NCBI GenBank assembly: GCA_017616695.1
Contig: JAFZXN010000041.1
Coordinates: 1-42,164, forward strand
Reading direction: 5' to 3'
Source: Clostridia bacterium
GTDB taxonomy: Bacteria > Bacillota > Clostridia > Christensenellales > Borkfalkiaceae
DNA length: 42,164 nucleotides
Positions 33,031-40,530 of this stretch are shown piece by piece; positions within the stretch are counted from its first letter, which is position 1, and the number at the start of each line of letters is the position of its first letter. Under the pieces are notes generated by a model. The model saw only the letters and a program-made list of their open reading frames with translations. It had not been told where the DNA came from and ran no database searches. A program made the position numbers and the translations under genes.

Positions 33031-34788
33031 ATGAAACTTATCAGACTCTTGGCAAGATCGATAAGGGAGTATAAGAAAAACGCAATATTAACTCCCGTCT
33101 ACGTTTCTTTGGAAGTAGTGGTCGATACGCTCATACCGTTTACCATGACGTATCTACTCAAATGCTTTCAAGGTGAAGGCCCGCTCGATCTCACGCCCAT
33201 ATTCATATACGGCGGGATAATAGTGGCGCTTGCTTTCGTGGCGCTTCTTTTAGGCGCGCTTTCGGGAATGCAATGCGCGATAGCGTCGAGCGGTTTTGCC
33301 CGCAACTTGCGAAAGGATATGTTCTATAGGATACAGACGTATTCTTTCAACAATCTCGACAAATTTTCCAACGCGTCGCTCATTACAAGAATGACTACCG
33401 ACGTTTCTTTCGTGCAGCAGGCGTTTATGATGATAATAAGGATAGCCGTGCGTTCGCCGCTCGTTCTTATTTTCGCGGTCATAATGTCGGTCATCATCGG
33501 CGGGCCTATGGCGCTTATTTACGTCGGCATAATCCCGTTTATGGCGGCGCTGCTTATAATTATATTCGCGAATGCGTCCAAGCACTTCAAAAAGCTGTTC
33601 AAAAAGTACGATAAGCTCAATAACGTCGTCGAAGAAAACATTTCGGGAATGCGCGTAGTCAAATCCAACGTGCAGGAAGCTTACGAAACGGAAAAGTTCA
33701 ACGAAACTTCGCAGGATATTTACAAGATATTCTCCAAGGCGCAAGGGATAGTCGTTTTGACGAGCCCCGTCATGCAGCTTTCGATGTACACCTGCATAAC
33801 GCTCATTTTCTATTTCGGCGCGCACGCCATTTTGGGCGAAGGGATACTCGATCTCGAAGAGTTGAGCGCTCTTATTACCTACGCCATGCAGGTATTGATG
33901 AGCCTTATGATGCTGTCGATGATATTCGTACAGACGGTCATAGCCAAGTCTTCCGCTGAAAGGATATGCGAAGTGCTCACCGAAACGCCCGATATCGTAA
34001 ACCCCGAAAACGCGGTCGCAAGCGTTGCCGACGGCAGTATCGATTTTGACGGCGTAAGTTTCAAATACGACGTTAAAGCCGAACTGAACAGCCTTTCCGA
34101 TATAGACTTACATATCAAAAGCGGCGAGACCATAGGCGTTATCGGCTCGACCGGCAGCGGAAAGACCACGTTCGTCCAGCTGATACCGAGACTTTACGAC
34201 GTCACCGAAGGCACTTTGAAAGTGGGCGGCGTCAAAGTTTCCGACTACGATATAAAGGCTTTGAGAAGTTCGGTGGCTATGGTCCTTCAAAAGAACGTGT
34301 TGTTTTCGGGTACGGTCAAAGAAAACCTTTTATGGGGTAAAGAGGACGCTACCGACGAAGATATAGCCCGCGCTTTAAAGATATCGGAAAGTTCCGAATT
34401 TATCGAAAAGATCGGCGGATTGGAAGCTCACGTCGAGCAGGCTGGCGCAAACCTTTCGGGCGGGCAAAGGCAAAGGCTTTGTATAGCGAGGGCCATTATC
34501 GGCAACCCGAAGATACTTATCATGGACGATTCGACTTCCGCCGTCGATATGGCGACGGATATGAACATACGAAAGGCTTTTAAGGACTTTATGCCCGACA
34601 CCACGAAGATAATCATAGCGCAAAGAGTGGCGTCGGTCGCTTCGTGCGATCGTATCGTGGTAATGGACGGCGGCAGGATAAACGGCGTCGGCACGCACGA
34701 CGAGCTTATGGAAAACAACGTCATTTACCGCGAAGTCTTCGAGTCGCAGAACAACAAAGGGGGTGACTTCGATGTCGTTACGAACTGA
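33031..34788 (+). CDS. ABC exporter half-transporter with degenerate ATPase site
   Basis: This is a fused membrane-ATPase half-transporter of the heterodimeric multidrug/lipid exporter type. Six membrane helices span about residues 15-310. The ATPase domain has Walker A GSTGSGKTT (about residue 371), signature LSGGQ (about 475) and Walker B ILIMDDSTSAVD, where Asp stands for the catalytic Glu. This is usual for one partner of BmrC/BmrD- or LmrCD-like pairs. It overlaps the next gene by 17 bp, which encodes the catalytically normal partner. Upstream is only a weak ribosome binding site. Substrate is unknown. Confidence 0.9.
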   Translation: MKLIRLLARSIREYKKNAILTPVYVSLEVVVDTLIPFTMTYLLKCFQGEGPLDLTPIFIYGGIIVALAFVALLLGALSGMQCAIASSGFARNLRKDMFYRIQTYSFNNLDKFSNASLITRMTTDVSFVQQAFMMIIRIAVRSPLVLIFAVIMSVIIGGPMALIYVGIIPFMAALLIIIFANASKHFKKLFKKYDKLNNVVEENISGMRVVKSNVQEAYETEKFNETSQDIYKIFSKAQGIVVLTSPVMQLSMYTCITLIFYFGAHAILGEGILDLEELSALITYAMQVLMSLMMLSMIFVQTVIAKSSAERICEVLTETPDIVNPENAVASVADGSIDFDGVSFKYDVKAELNSLSDIDLHIKSGETIGVIGSTGSGKTTFVQLIPRLYDVTEGTLKVGGVKVSDYDIKALRSSVAMVLQKNVLFSGTVKENLLWGKEDATDEDIARALKISESSEFIEKIGGLEAHVEQAGANLSGGQRQRLCIARAIIGNPKILIMDDSTSAVDMATDMNIRKAFKDFMPDTTKIIIAQRVASVASCDRIVVMDGGRINGVGTHDELMENNVIYREVFESQNNKGGDFDVVTN

Positions 34789-36700
34789 AAAACTCAAAAG
34801 TAAATCACGCCCCATGCCTATGATGGCAAAAGATCCGATGAAGACGCTCGGAAGATTGTTACGGTATATCTTCGTGCGGTATTGGTTCATATTCATAGTC
34901 GTTTTCGTATGCATACTGCTTTCGAGCTTTGCCTCCGTTCAGGCAAGTTCGATGATAAGCGATATCACGTCGGCGATAGACACTCAATTAAAAGTCAGGC
35001 TCGACGGCGGAACGGTGGATTATTCGGAGATAATGAAAATAATCCTCACGATGATAGCTATCTTTGCGGTGGGAACTGTCGCTCTGTTTGCGTATAACAG
35101 ACTTATGGTGAAGATAGCGCAGGGCGTTTTAAGAGATATCCGACAGGATATGTTCGGAAAAATGCAGAGTTTCCCCGTAAGGTATTTCGACACGCATACT
35201 TTCGGCGAAACGATGAGCCACTTCACTAACGATACCGACGCGCTCGAACAGCTTATCAGCAATTCCATTCCGCAGATATTCAATTCGACGATGACGATAA
35301 TTTTCTGTCTCGTTTCGATGTTCGTTATGAGCTGGCAGCTGACGCTCGTGGTGCTCGTCACCGTGTTCGCGATGTTCTTTGCGATAAAAGGCATCGGCGG
35401 CAAAAGCGCGAGATATTTTTCCGCGCAACAGCGTTCTTACGCTTTGTTCGACGGGTATATTCAGGAAATGCTGCAAGGGCAGAAAGTCGTAAAAGTATTC
35501 TGCTACGAAGAAAACAACGAAAAAGCCTTCGACAAGGTAAACGACGAATATTGTCACAACCTTACTCAAGCGCATAAATACGCCAATATATTTATGCCCG
35601 TAATGGCTAACTTAACTTACGTTCAGTACGGCGTTATAGCCATCGTCGGCGCGGTAATGGTCGCAACGGGGACGCTGCAGCTAACAGAAAACGTCATTTC
35701 CGGCACGCAGCAGACGGCGCTCGGCGTAATAGTTGCTTTCCTTGCTTTAAGCAGGACGTTCACGAGACCTATCAATATGGTCTCGCAGCAGTTCAACTCG
35801 ATAGTTCTCGCTCTTGCGGGCGCGGAAAGGATATTCGAGCTTATGGATACCGAGCCCGAGACCGACAACGGCAACGTTACGCTCGTTACGGGTAAGTACG
35901 TCGGCGGCGTTTTTAAGGAAGGCGACGGCGATTATTATTGGAAAGTACCGACCGAAAACGGGTGTTCCTACGTTAAAACGGAAGGCGATATAAAGCTTGA
36001 AAACGTCAATTTCTCTTACGACGGCGTCAAGCCTATATTGAAAAACGTCAACGTATACGCAAACGTCGGTCAGAAAGTCGCTTTGATAGGCAAAACGGGC
36101 GCGGGCAAGACCACGATATCCAACCTTATCAACAGGTTCTACGATATTGACGACGGCGTTATCTATTACGACGGCATCGATATAAAGAACATTCGCAAAA
36201 AGGACCTGAGAAAAACTCTCGGCGTAGTGTTGCAGGAAGTCAATCTGTTTACGGCGAGCGTCAAGGACAATATCCGCTACGGCAACCCCGCCGCCACGGA
36301 CGAAGAGGTCTACGCCGCCGCACGTCTTGCGCAGGCCGACGACTTTATCAGAAGGCTCCCCGAAGGTTACGATACTATCATAACGGGCAACGGCGCAAAC
36401 CTTTCGCAGGGGCAACGCCAGCTTATCTCCATAGCCCGCGTGGCGGTCGCCGATCCCCCCGTGATGATACTCGACGAGGCTACCTCTTCCATAGATACGA
36501 GGACGGAAGAACTCGTTCAAAAGGGTATGGATAACCTTATGAAGGGAAGAACGGTGTTCGTCATCGCACACAGGCTGTCGACGATAAAAAATTCCGACTG
36601 CATAATGGTAATGAGCGAAGGAATGATAATCGAGCGCGGCAACCACGAAGAACTTATGGCTAAAAAAGGCGTTTACTATAATCTCAATTCGTCCAAATAA
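34772..36700 (+). CDS. ABC exporter half-transporter with canonical ATPase site
   Basis: This is the partner of the preceding gene. The ATG at 34772 is preferred because AAGGGGGTGA ends 5-6 nt upstream; a GTG at 34763 lies within that site. The 642-residue product has an N-terminal polar extension and six membrane helices. An insertion typical of this subfamily precedes the ATPase domain (TDNGNVTLVTGKYVGGVFKE). Walker A is GKTGAGKTT (about residue 440), the signature is LSQGQ (about 544) and Walker B MILDEATSSIDTRTE retains the Glu. Together the two form one asymmetric exporter. An unbroken overlap ensures coupled translation. Confidence 0.91.
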   Translation: MSLRTEKLKSKSRPMPMMAKDPMKTLGRLLRYIFVRYWFIFIVVFVCILLSSFASVQASSMISDITSAIDTQLKVRLDGGTVDYSEIMKIILTMIAIFAVGTVALFAYNRLMVKIAQGVLRDIRQDMFGKMQSFPVRYFDTHTFGETMSHFTNDTDALEQLISNSIPQIFNSTMTIIFCLVSMFVMSWQLTLVVLVTVFAMFFAIKGIGGKSARYFSAQQRSYALFDGYIQEMLQGQKVVKVFCYEENNEKAFDKVNDEYCHNLTQAHKYANIFMPVMANLTYVQYGVIAIVGAVMVATGTLQLTENVISGTQQTALGVIVAFLALSRTFTRPINMVSQQFNSIVLALAGAERIFELMDTEPETDNGNVTLVTGKYVGGVFKEGDGDYYWKVPTENGCSYVKTEGDIKLENVNFSYDGVKPILKNVNVYANVGQKVALIGKTGAGKTTISNLINRFYDIDDGVIYYDGIDIKNIRKKDLRKTLGVVLQEVNLFTASVKDNIRYGNPAATDEEVYAAARLAQADDFIRRLPEGYDTIITGNGANLSQGQRQLISIARVAVADPPVMILDEATSSIDTRTEELVQKGMDNLMKGRTVFVIAHRLSTIKNSDCIMVMSEGMIIERGNHEELMAKKGVYYNLNSSK

Positions 36701-36948
36701 TATAGTCTTCACGTAAAAAAATCCCGCCGAAAACGGAGACAAAAGCTTTTACACCAAAGATTTTTATTCTTTTTCGGAACAAACGGATATTCCGATTTGT
36801 ATATATATAAGAAGCAGTAGAAGGTCTGTCGGCCCGAAAACGCTTTTTATATTAACGATAACGGCTTATCGCCGCGTCGCGTCGGATCGGAACGCTCCGT
36901 TCAGATCATACGTCGCCTTGCATTTTGCGGGGCAAATGCTTACGATAT
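36701..36948. other. Intergenic region before the sigma factor gene
   Basis: No clear terminator follows the ABC genes. A short inverted repeat TCGGAA (36774-36779) and TTCCGA (36790-36795) precedes a TATATATA run. GGAAC at 36776-36780 resembles an ECF-sigma -35 core, but no convincing -10 was found. Confidence 0.3.
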
Positions 36949-37488
36949 ATGGATAAAAAGGTAAAGCGCGTAAATTCGCTTATCGTAAGAATTGCATACG
37001 GAGACGTTTCGGCGCTCGACGACCTTTTTACCGAGGTAGGCGGGTTGCTGTACGTTATCGCGCGCAGATACCTTTTCGATAAATCGCTTGCCGACGACGT
37101 AGTGAGCCGCGTTTTCGTAAAGATAGTCAAAGCTTCGCTCAATTTCGACGCGGATAAAAACGGCCTGAACTGGCTTATTAAATCGACCAAAAACGAGGCT
37201 TTAAACGAAAACGTCCGCTCGGGAAAATACCTTCCCGAACCCGACGAAAACCACAACGTCGCCGACGTTGTGACCGAAGAAGACCTTGCCTCCCGCTACG
37301 ACGTTGCCGAGGCGCTCAAAAAGCTCGACGAAAAGGAAAACCTTTTAATTAAGTACGTCTATTGGGAAGGCCTTACCCTGCGCGAGGCTGCCGAAAAGCT
37401 CGCTATGCCGCTTACGAGCACTCATCGGCTTTTGAAAAACACCTTGAAAAAGCTCGGCGGATTTCTTGAAGAAAAATCGGATTCTTGA
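36949..37488 (+). CDS. RNA polymerase sigma-70-family factor, ECF-like
   Basis: The product is 179 residues from the ATG at 36949; a TTG at 36925 in frame is possible. Neither has a strong ribosome binding site. Region 2 spans about residues 10-90 (RIAYGDVSALDDLFTEVGGL, with KSLADDVVSRVFVKIVKA). Region 4 is ENLLIKYVYWEGLTLREAAE followed by PLTSTHRLLKNTLKKLGGF. This two-domain layout is that of extracytoplasmic-function-type factors. The next gene encodes a one-helix membrane protein, the usual place for its anti-sigma factor. Regulon unknown. Confidence 0.82.
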   Translation: MDKKVKRVNSLIVRIAYGDVSALDDLFTEVGGLLYVIARRYLFDKSLADDVVSRVFVKIVKASLNFDADKNGLNWLIKSTKNEALNENVRSGKYLPEPDENHNVADVVTEEDLASRYDVAEALKKLDEKENLLIKYVYWEGLTLREAAEKLAMPLTSTHRLLKNTLKKLGGFLEEKSDS

Positions 37489-37546
37489 ATTCGTTTAATA
37501 ACACGATCGCCTATTTTTATTACTCGTTTATCGTGGAGATAAAAAA

Positions 37547-38305
37547 ATGAAAAGATCTGAAGTTGAAAAAATACTTAACGAAACTTTATCGTCAAAAAAG
37601 CCCGATAATAGCGTGCTTGACGACGCCAGGCTCGTTATGTCGGCGTCTATGCCGAAGAGAAAGGGCCTACTTAAAAAGCGTCTATTTGCCGTTTCGGGTG
37701 CGGCTTTGGCGGCGTTCGTCACGATTTTCGTGGTGGCGTTTGCCGTTATCCCCGCGCTCACGAAAAAGGGTAACGCGTCTTACAGAATGGAACAGCTTTC
37801 CGACAGCAGAACTGCAGACGTTAACGCGGGCGACGATATCGATAACGGCGCTTTCGCCGATAATATGGCGGACTTTACTTTGTCGGAGACCATGCCTTCC
37901 GACTTTATGTTCTATATCGCCTGGGGCGAATACGGTAAAAACAGCTACAATTCTTACGACAGTATGCTCGTTTTAAGAGACGAGGAACTTAACACCCTCG
38001 GCGAAACGCAGATGACGCTTTCGTACGAAGACACTTTGAAAGTTTACGAAGCGTTGTACGATATGGATTACTGTTCGTATCCGGACACCTACGAACTCCC
38101 GAAAGTCAAAAAGGATACTTCCCATTATTCGTCGATAACTATTGCCATTCGCTTTGCCGATAAATTGAGAACGGTCGTCTGTCCGTATATTCCCGACGAT
38201 TACGCTCCGAGATACGGCAGCGCCGAATACGCCTTTATCACGGCGGCGAAAACCGTAAGCGATATCATCATTGCCACTAACGAATGGAAATCGATATCCG
38301 AGTGA
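37547..38305 (+). CDS. Putative membrane anti-sigma factor
   Basis: The 252-residue protein has a short cytoplasmic N-terminal part (about 1-45, KRSEVEKILNETLSSKKPDN), one membrane helix (about 46-70, VSGAALAAFVTIFVVAFAVI) and an extracytoplasmic domain of about 180 residues with no family I recognise. The layout and position 58 bp after a sigma factor gene suggest an anti-sigma or sensor protein. The His-x3-Cys-x2-Cys motif of zinc anti-sigma factors is absent, and the cytoplasmic part is short for binding sigma. GTGGAG precedes the ATG. It probably shares a transcript with the sigma gene. Confidence 0.6.
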   Translation: MKRSEVEKILNETLSSKKPDNSVLDDARLVMSASMPKRKGLLKKRLFAVSGAALAAFVTIFVVAFAVIPALTKKGNASYRMEQLSDSRTADVNAGDDIDNGAFADNMADFTLSETMPSDFMFYIAWGEYGKNSYNSYDSMLVLRDEELNTLGETQMTLSYEDTLKVYEALYDMDYCSYPDTYELPKVKKDTSHYSSITIAIRFADKLRTVVCPYIPDDYAPRYGSAEYAFITAAKTVSDIIIATNEWKSISE

Positions 38306-38328
38306 TATATTCCTATATTCTGAAAACA

Positions 38329-38372
38329 CAAAAACACCCTGCAAGCATGATTCCGCTTGCGGGGTGTTTTTG
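38329..38372 (+). terminator. Terminator after the sigma/anti-sigma operon
   Basis: CAAAAACACCC and GGGTGTTTTTG, with inner GCAAGC/GCTTGC and one mismatch, form an 18-bp stem around an 8-nt loop. A/T runs on both sides allow it to act on the convergent XRE gene as well. Confidence 0.88.
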
Positions 38373-38394
38373 CTGTCCGAAACATTGTGTTTAG

Positions 38395-38601
38395 TCAAAT
38401 ATCTGCGCGACCGAGTAAAAAATCAACGGATACATCAAAAATATCGGCAATTTTCACCAGCGTTTCTTGTTTCGGCTCGGAAGTACCGTTTTCATAGCGA
38501 ATATATGACGGCTGCGATATGTTCAGCATTTCTGCCATCTGCCTCTGTGTGAAATGATATTGCTTTCTTAATTCAATAAGATTTTTTTCAAAACTTTTCA
38601 T
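38395..38601 (-). CDS. XRE-family transcriptional regulator
   Basis: The 68-residue protein is almost entirely one helix-turn-helix domain: LRKQYHFTQRQMAEMLNISQ, then PSYIRYENGTSEPK, then LVKIADIFDVSVDFLLGRAD. The ATG at 38601 has GGTGGT 5 nt upstream; the ATG at 38625 has no site. It is divergent from the small membrane-protein gene. Two inverted repeats in the gap are probable operators, so it likely represses both its own promoter and that of its neighbour. Base composition is much more AT-rich than the surrounding genes, suggesting acquisition by transfer. Confidence 0.88.
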   Translation of the reverse strand: MKSFEKNLIELRKQYHFTQRQMAEMLNISQPSYIRYENGTSEPKQETLVKIADIFDVSVDFLLGRADI

Positions 38602-38618
38602 AATAACCACCATTTTCA

Positions 38619-38647
38619 TTGACAATTATAGCGGTTTGCTATAAAAT
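38619..38647 (+). promoter_or_regulatory. Promoter of the small membrane-protein gene, overlapped by operator 1
   Basis: Perfect TTGACA (38619-38624), a 17-bp spacer and TAAAAT (38642-38647). The inverted repeat ATAGC-GGTTT-GCTAT fills the spacer. Confidence 0.75.
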
Positions 38648-38673
38648 AATTACAAAATATAGCGATACGCTAT
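38627..38673. promoter_or_regulatory. Two probable XRE operators
   Basis: TATAGCGGTTTGCTATA (38627-38643) and ATAGCGATACGCTAT (38659-38673) share the half-site ATAGCG. Their centres are 31 bp apart, three helical turns. The first covers the promoter spacer and the second lies downstream of the -10, which fits repression. Confidence 0.7.
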
Positions 38674-38697
38674 CAAATTATTAATTGGGAGATTATT

Positions 38698-39156
38698 ATG
38701 GAAAGCAAAAAAATGAGCATTAAATGGATGCTGATCCTTGGCATCATTATTGCCGTAACCGGATTTTTTTCACTTATCGTACACGCAATAGCAGGCGGAG
38801 GCAGTGAATCAACAAGCACGACGATAGTTCATACTCAAAATTCGACAAGCGTTTATCATTCTTCATTTGATTTACTTGTTGTTGGGTATTTTTTGGAATT
38901 AATAGTCGGAACTCTGTTAATTGCATTGTATGTTATATGGAAAAAAGACTATATAAAAATCTGTGAAGATCGCGTTGAATTGATTTCTATACGGAAAGAA
39001 CGGGTTGCAAAATTTGAAGAGATAGAAAGCTGTAGCTCAAGCAACTCTGCGGTGTTTATAAAATTAAAAAACGAACAAAAAGCTATCAGAATAACGTTTG
39101 TTAAAAACGCGTATGAAATTGCGAAATACTTGAATGAAAAATTAGCCTTGGAATAA
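38698..39156 (+). CDS. Small membrane protein of unknown function
   Basis: The 152-residue protein has two hydrophobic helices (about 11-31 and 57-81) separated by a Ser/Thr-rich outside loop. A cytoplasmic tail follows (about 83-150: DYIKICEDRVELISIRKERV, then KLKNEQKAIRITFVKNAYEI) that could be a PH-like beta-sandwich, a weak impression only. I do not recognise the family. Codon use is AT-rich, like the divergent XRE gene and unlike the rest of the window. Sharing an operator region with a small XRE repressor resembles a toxin-antitoxin or phage-type module, but no toxin motif is seen. Confidence 0.7.
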   Translation: MESKKMSIKWMLILGIIIAVTGFFSLIVHAIAGGGSESTSTTIVHTQNSTSVYHSSFDLLVVGYFLELIVGTLLIALYVIWKKDYIKICEDRVELISIRKERVAKFEEIESCSSSNSAVFIKLKNEQKAIRITFVKNAYEIAKYLNEKLALE

Positions 39157-39168
39157 TTATTGATAAAA

Positions 39169-39193
39169 AAAAACTCCCGCCGCGGGAGTTTTT
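39169..39193. terminator. Bidirectional terminator
   Basis: AAAAACTCCCG and CGGGAGTTTTT form a perfect 11-bp stem around a CCG loop. It separates the + strand membrane-protein gene from the convergent glycosidase gene. Confidence 0.88.
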
Positions 39194-39212
39194 GGTTATA
39201 TATAGAAATTAT

Positions 39213-40295
39213 TTATTCTTCTTTTGCGAGTTTTTTGATAAGAGCTGTTTCGGCGGGATCGTACGGAGTGTGGTCTTGGCGGAACAGATCGTGCTGCCAC
39301 TTGGTGTAATCGAGGTCGGGGCGGGAAGCTTTTAGCCATTCCCACGGCAGGTAGTGTTGCGAGTATCCTGCGACCAAGCCCCAGTTGTAACTTCCTATGC
39401 GTTTTTCCTTATAAAAAGGCAGTTGCTCGAAAATGGTGTTGTCGAGAATGCGGTGCAGCCACTCGGTGTTAGCCATCGGGCGACCTTCTTTTTCAAGCCG
39501 ACCGACTATTTTCTTTACGCGGTCGAGCGACTCGTACGAGTGGAAAGTGACTATATCCGAAAGGTCTACCGCAAGCCGCTGAACGGGCGGCAAGTCAACG
39601 GTTTCGTCAACGCCGTATTCTTTCGGGTAGTTCCAGGCTCCGGCGGTCAGCGGAGCAATGGGATCGTATTCGCGCGCCAATTCGAACGCGCGTTTAAGAT
39701 AGGGGACGCTCATCTCGAATCGCATACTGTTGCCCGGTTCGTTCCACATATCCCACATTATTATTCGTTCGTCTTTGGAAAACCTTGCAAAAAGGTCGCG
39801 GATATACTGTTCGCAGACGGGACGATATTGCTCTTCGTCCCAATATATCCAGCCTTTTGCGTCTTTCGGTGGAACGACGTGCGGGCTGTTTTTACGTCCG
39901 CCGTGGTAGCCTTCGTCGTAGCTTTCTTTTCCCGGAACGGGCTTTGGGATTGCGATATTTTCGGGGCGGCCGAAGGAAACGCAGTCGTTGAATAAAACGG
40001 GCATAAACGTCAGCCCGCGTTTAAAAAACAGCGAAAGTATCCCGTCGAACCTGTCGAGGAATGCTTCCCGTTCGTGATACCACACGTTGAACGGCAAAAA
40101 TATCCTTACAGTGTTGAAGCCTATCGAGGCGGCGAGTTCTATTTCTTTTTCAAGAGAAGGGAGTATCTCCGGCAGCGTGTCTTTTTTCCACATCGACAGC
40201 ACGGGGTGCTTGGACGGAACGAAGTTGCAACCTATAAGCCAAGGTCTTTCGTTCCACCATTTATAAGCTTGTTCTTTCGTCCATCTTTCTTTCAT
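39213..40295 (-). CDS. GH5-like (cellulase-superfamily) glycoside hydrolase, intracellular
   Basis: This 360-residue TIM-barrel glycosidase has no signal peptide, so it probably acts on imported oligosaccharides. Clan A signatures are IGFNTVRIFLPFNVWYHE (strand 2), IIMWDMWNEPGN with acid/base Glu186, FHSYES, and ANTEWLH with nucleophile Glu278. Both catalytic Glu residues are present. The subfamily and substrate cannot be fixed; beta-mannan or beta-glucan oligosaccharides are possible. AGGTGA lies 5-6 nt before the ATG. It is divergent from galT, with 235 bp between the starts. Confidence 0.8.
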   Translation of the reverse strand: MKERWTKEQAYKWWNERPWLIGCNFVPSKHPVLSMWKKDTLPEILPSLEKEIELAASIGFNTVRIFLPFNVWYHEREAFLDRFDGILSLFFKRGLTFMPVLFNDCVSFGRPENIAIPKPVPGKESYDEGYHGGRKNSPHVVPPKDAKGWIYWDEEQYRPVCEQYIRDLFARFSKDERIIMWDMWNEPGNSMRFEMSVPYLKRAFELAREYDPIAPLTAGAWNYPKEYGVDETVDLPPVQRLAVDLSDIVTFHSYESLDRVKKIVGRLEKEGRPMANTEWLHRILDNTIFEQLPFYKEKRIGSYNWGLVAGYSQHYLPWEWLKASRPDLDYTKWQHDLFRQDHTPYDPAETALIKKLAKEE

Positions 40296-40469
40296 TTTTC
40301 ACCTGCAGGTATTAATTTTGGTCTTTTATAAGCGCTTTCTATTTGCGTGTAAAGTCGGCTTACGACAGTATTATAACAAAATGCGCGTTTGCCGTCAATA
40401 ACTATTGAAAAAATCGTGATGTTTTTTTCGTTTTTTGCCCGTTTTTTGAGAAAAAGAGCGGTAATTATG

Positions 40470-40498
40470 TTTACAAAACCCTCCGTAAATGGTAAAAT
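40470..40498 (+). promoter_or_regulatory. Promoter of galT
   Basis: TTTACA (40470-40475), a 17-bp spacer and TAAAAT (40493-40498). CCTCCGTAAA in the spacer (40480-40489) is the exact reverse complement of 40516-40525, which includes the galT Shine-Dalgarno sequence. Confidence 0.7.
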
Positions 40499-40530
40499 TA
40501 AAATATCGTTCACGGTTTACGGAGGAATTT

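Noticed and set aside
36776-36805. ECF-type autoregulated promoter before the sigma gene
   Set aside because: A GGAAC core is present but no matching -10 at the expected distance.
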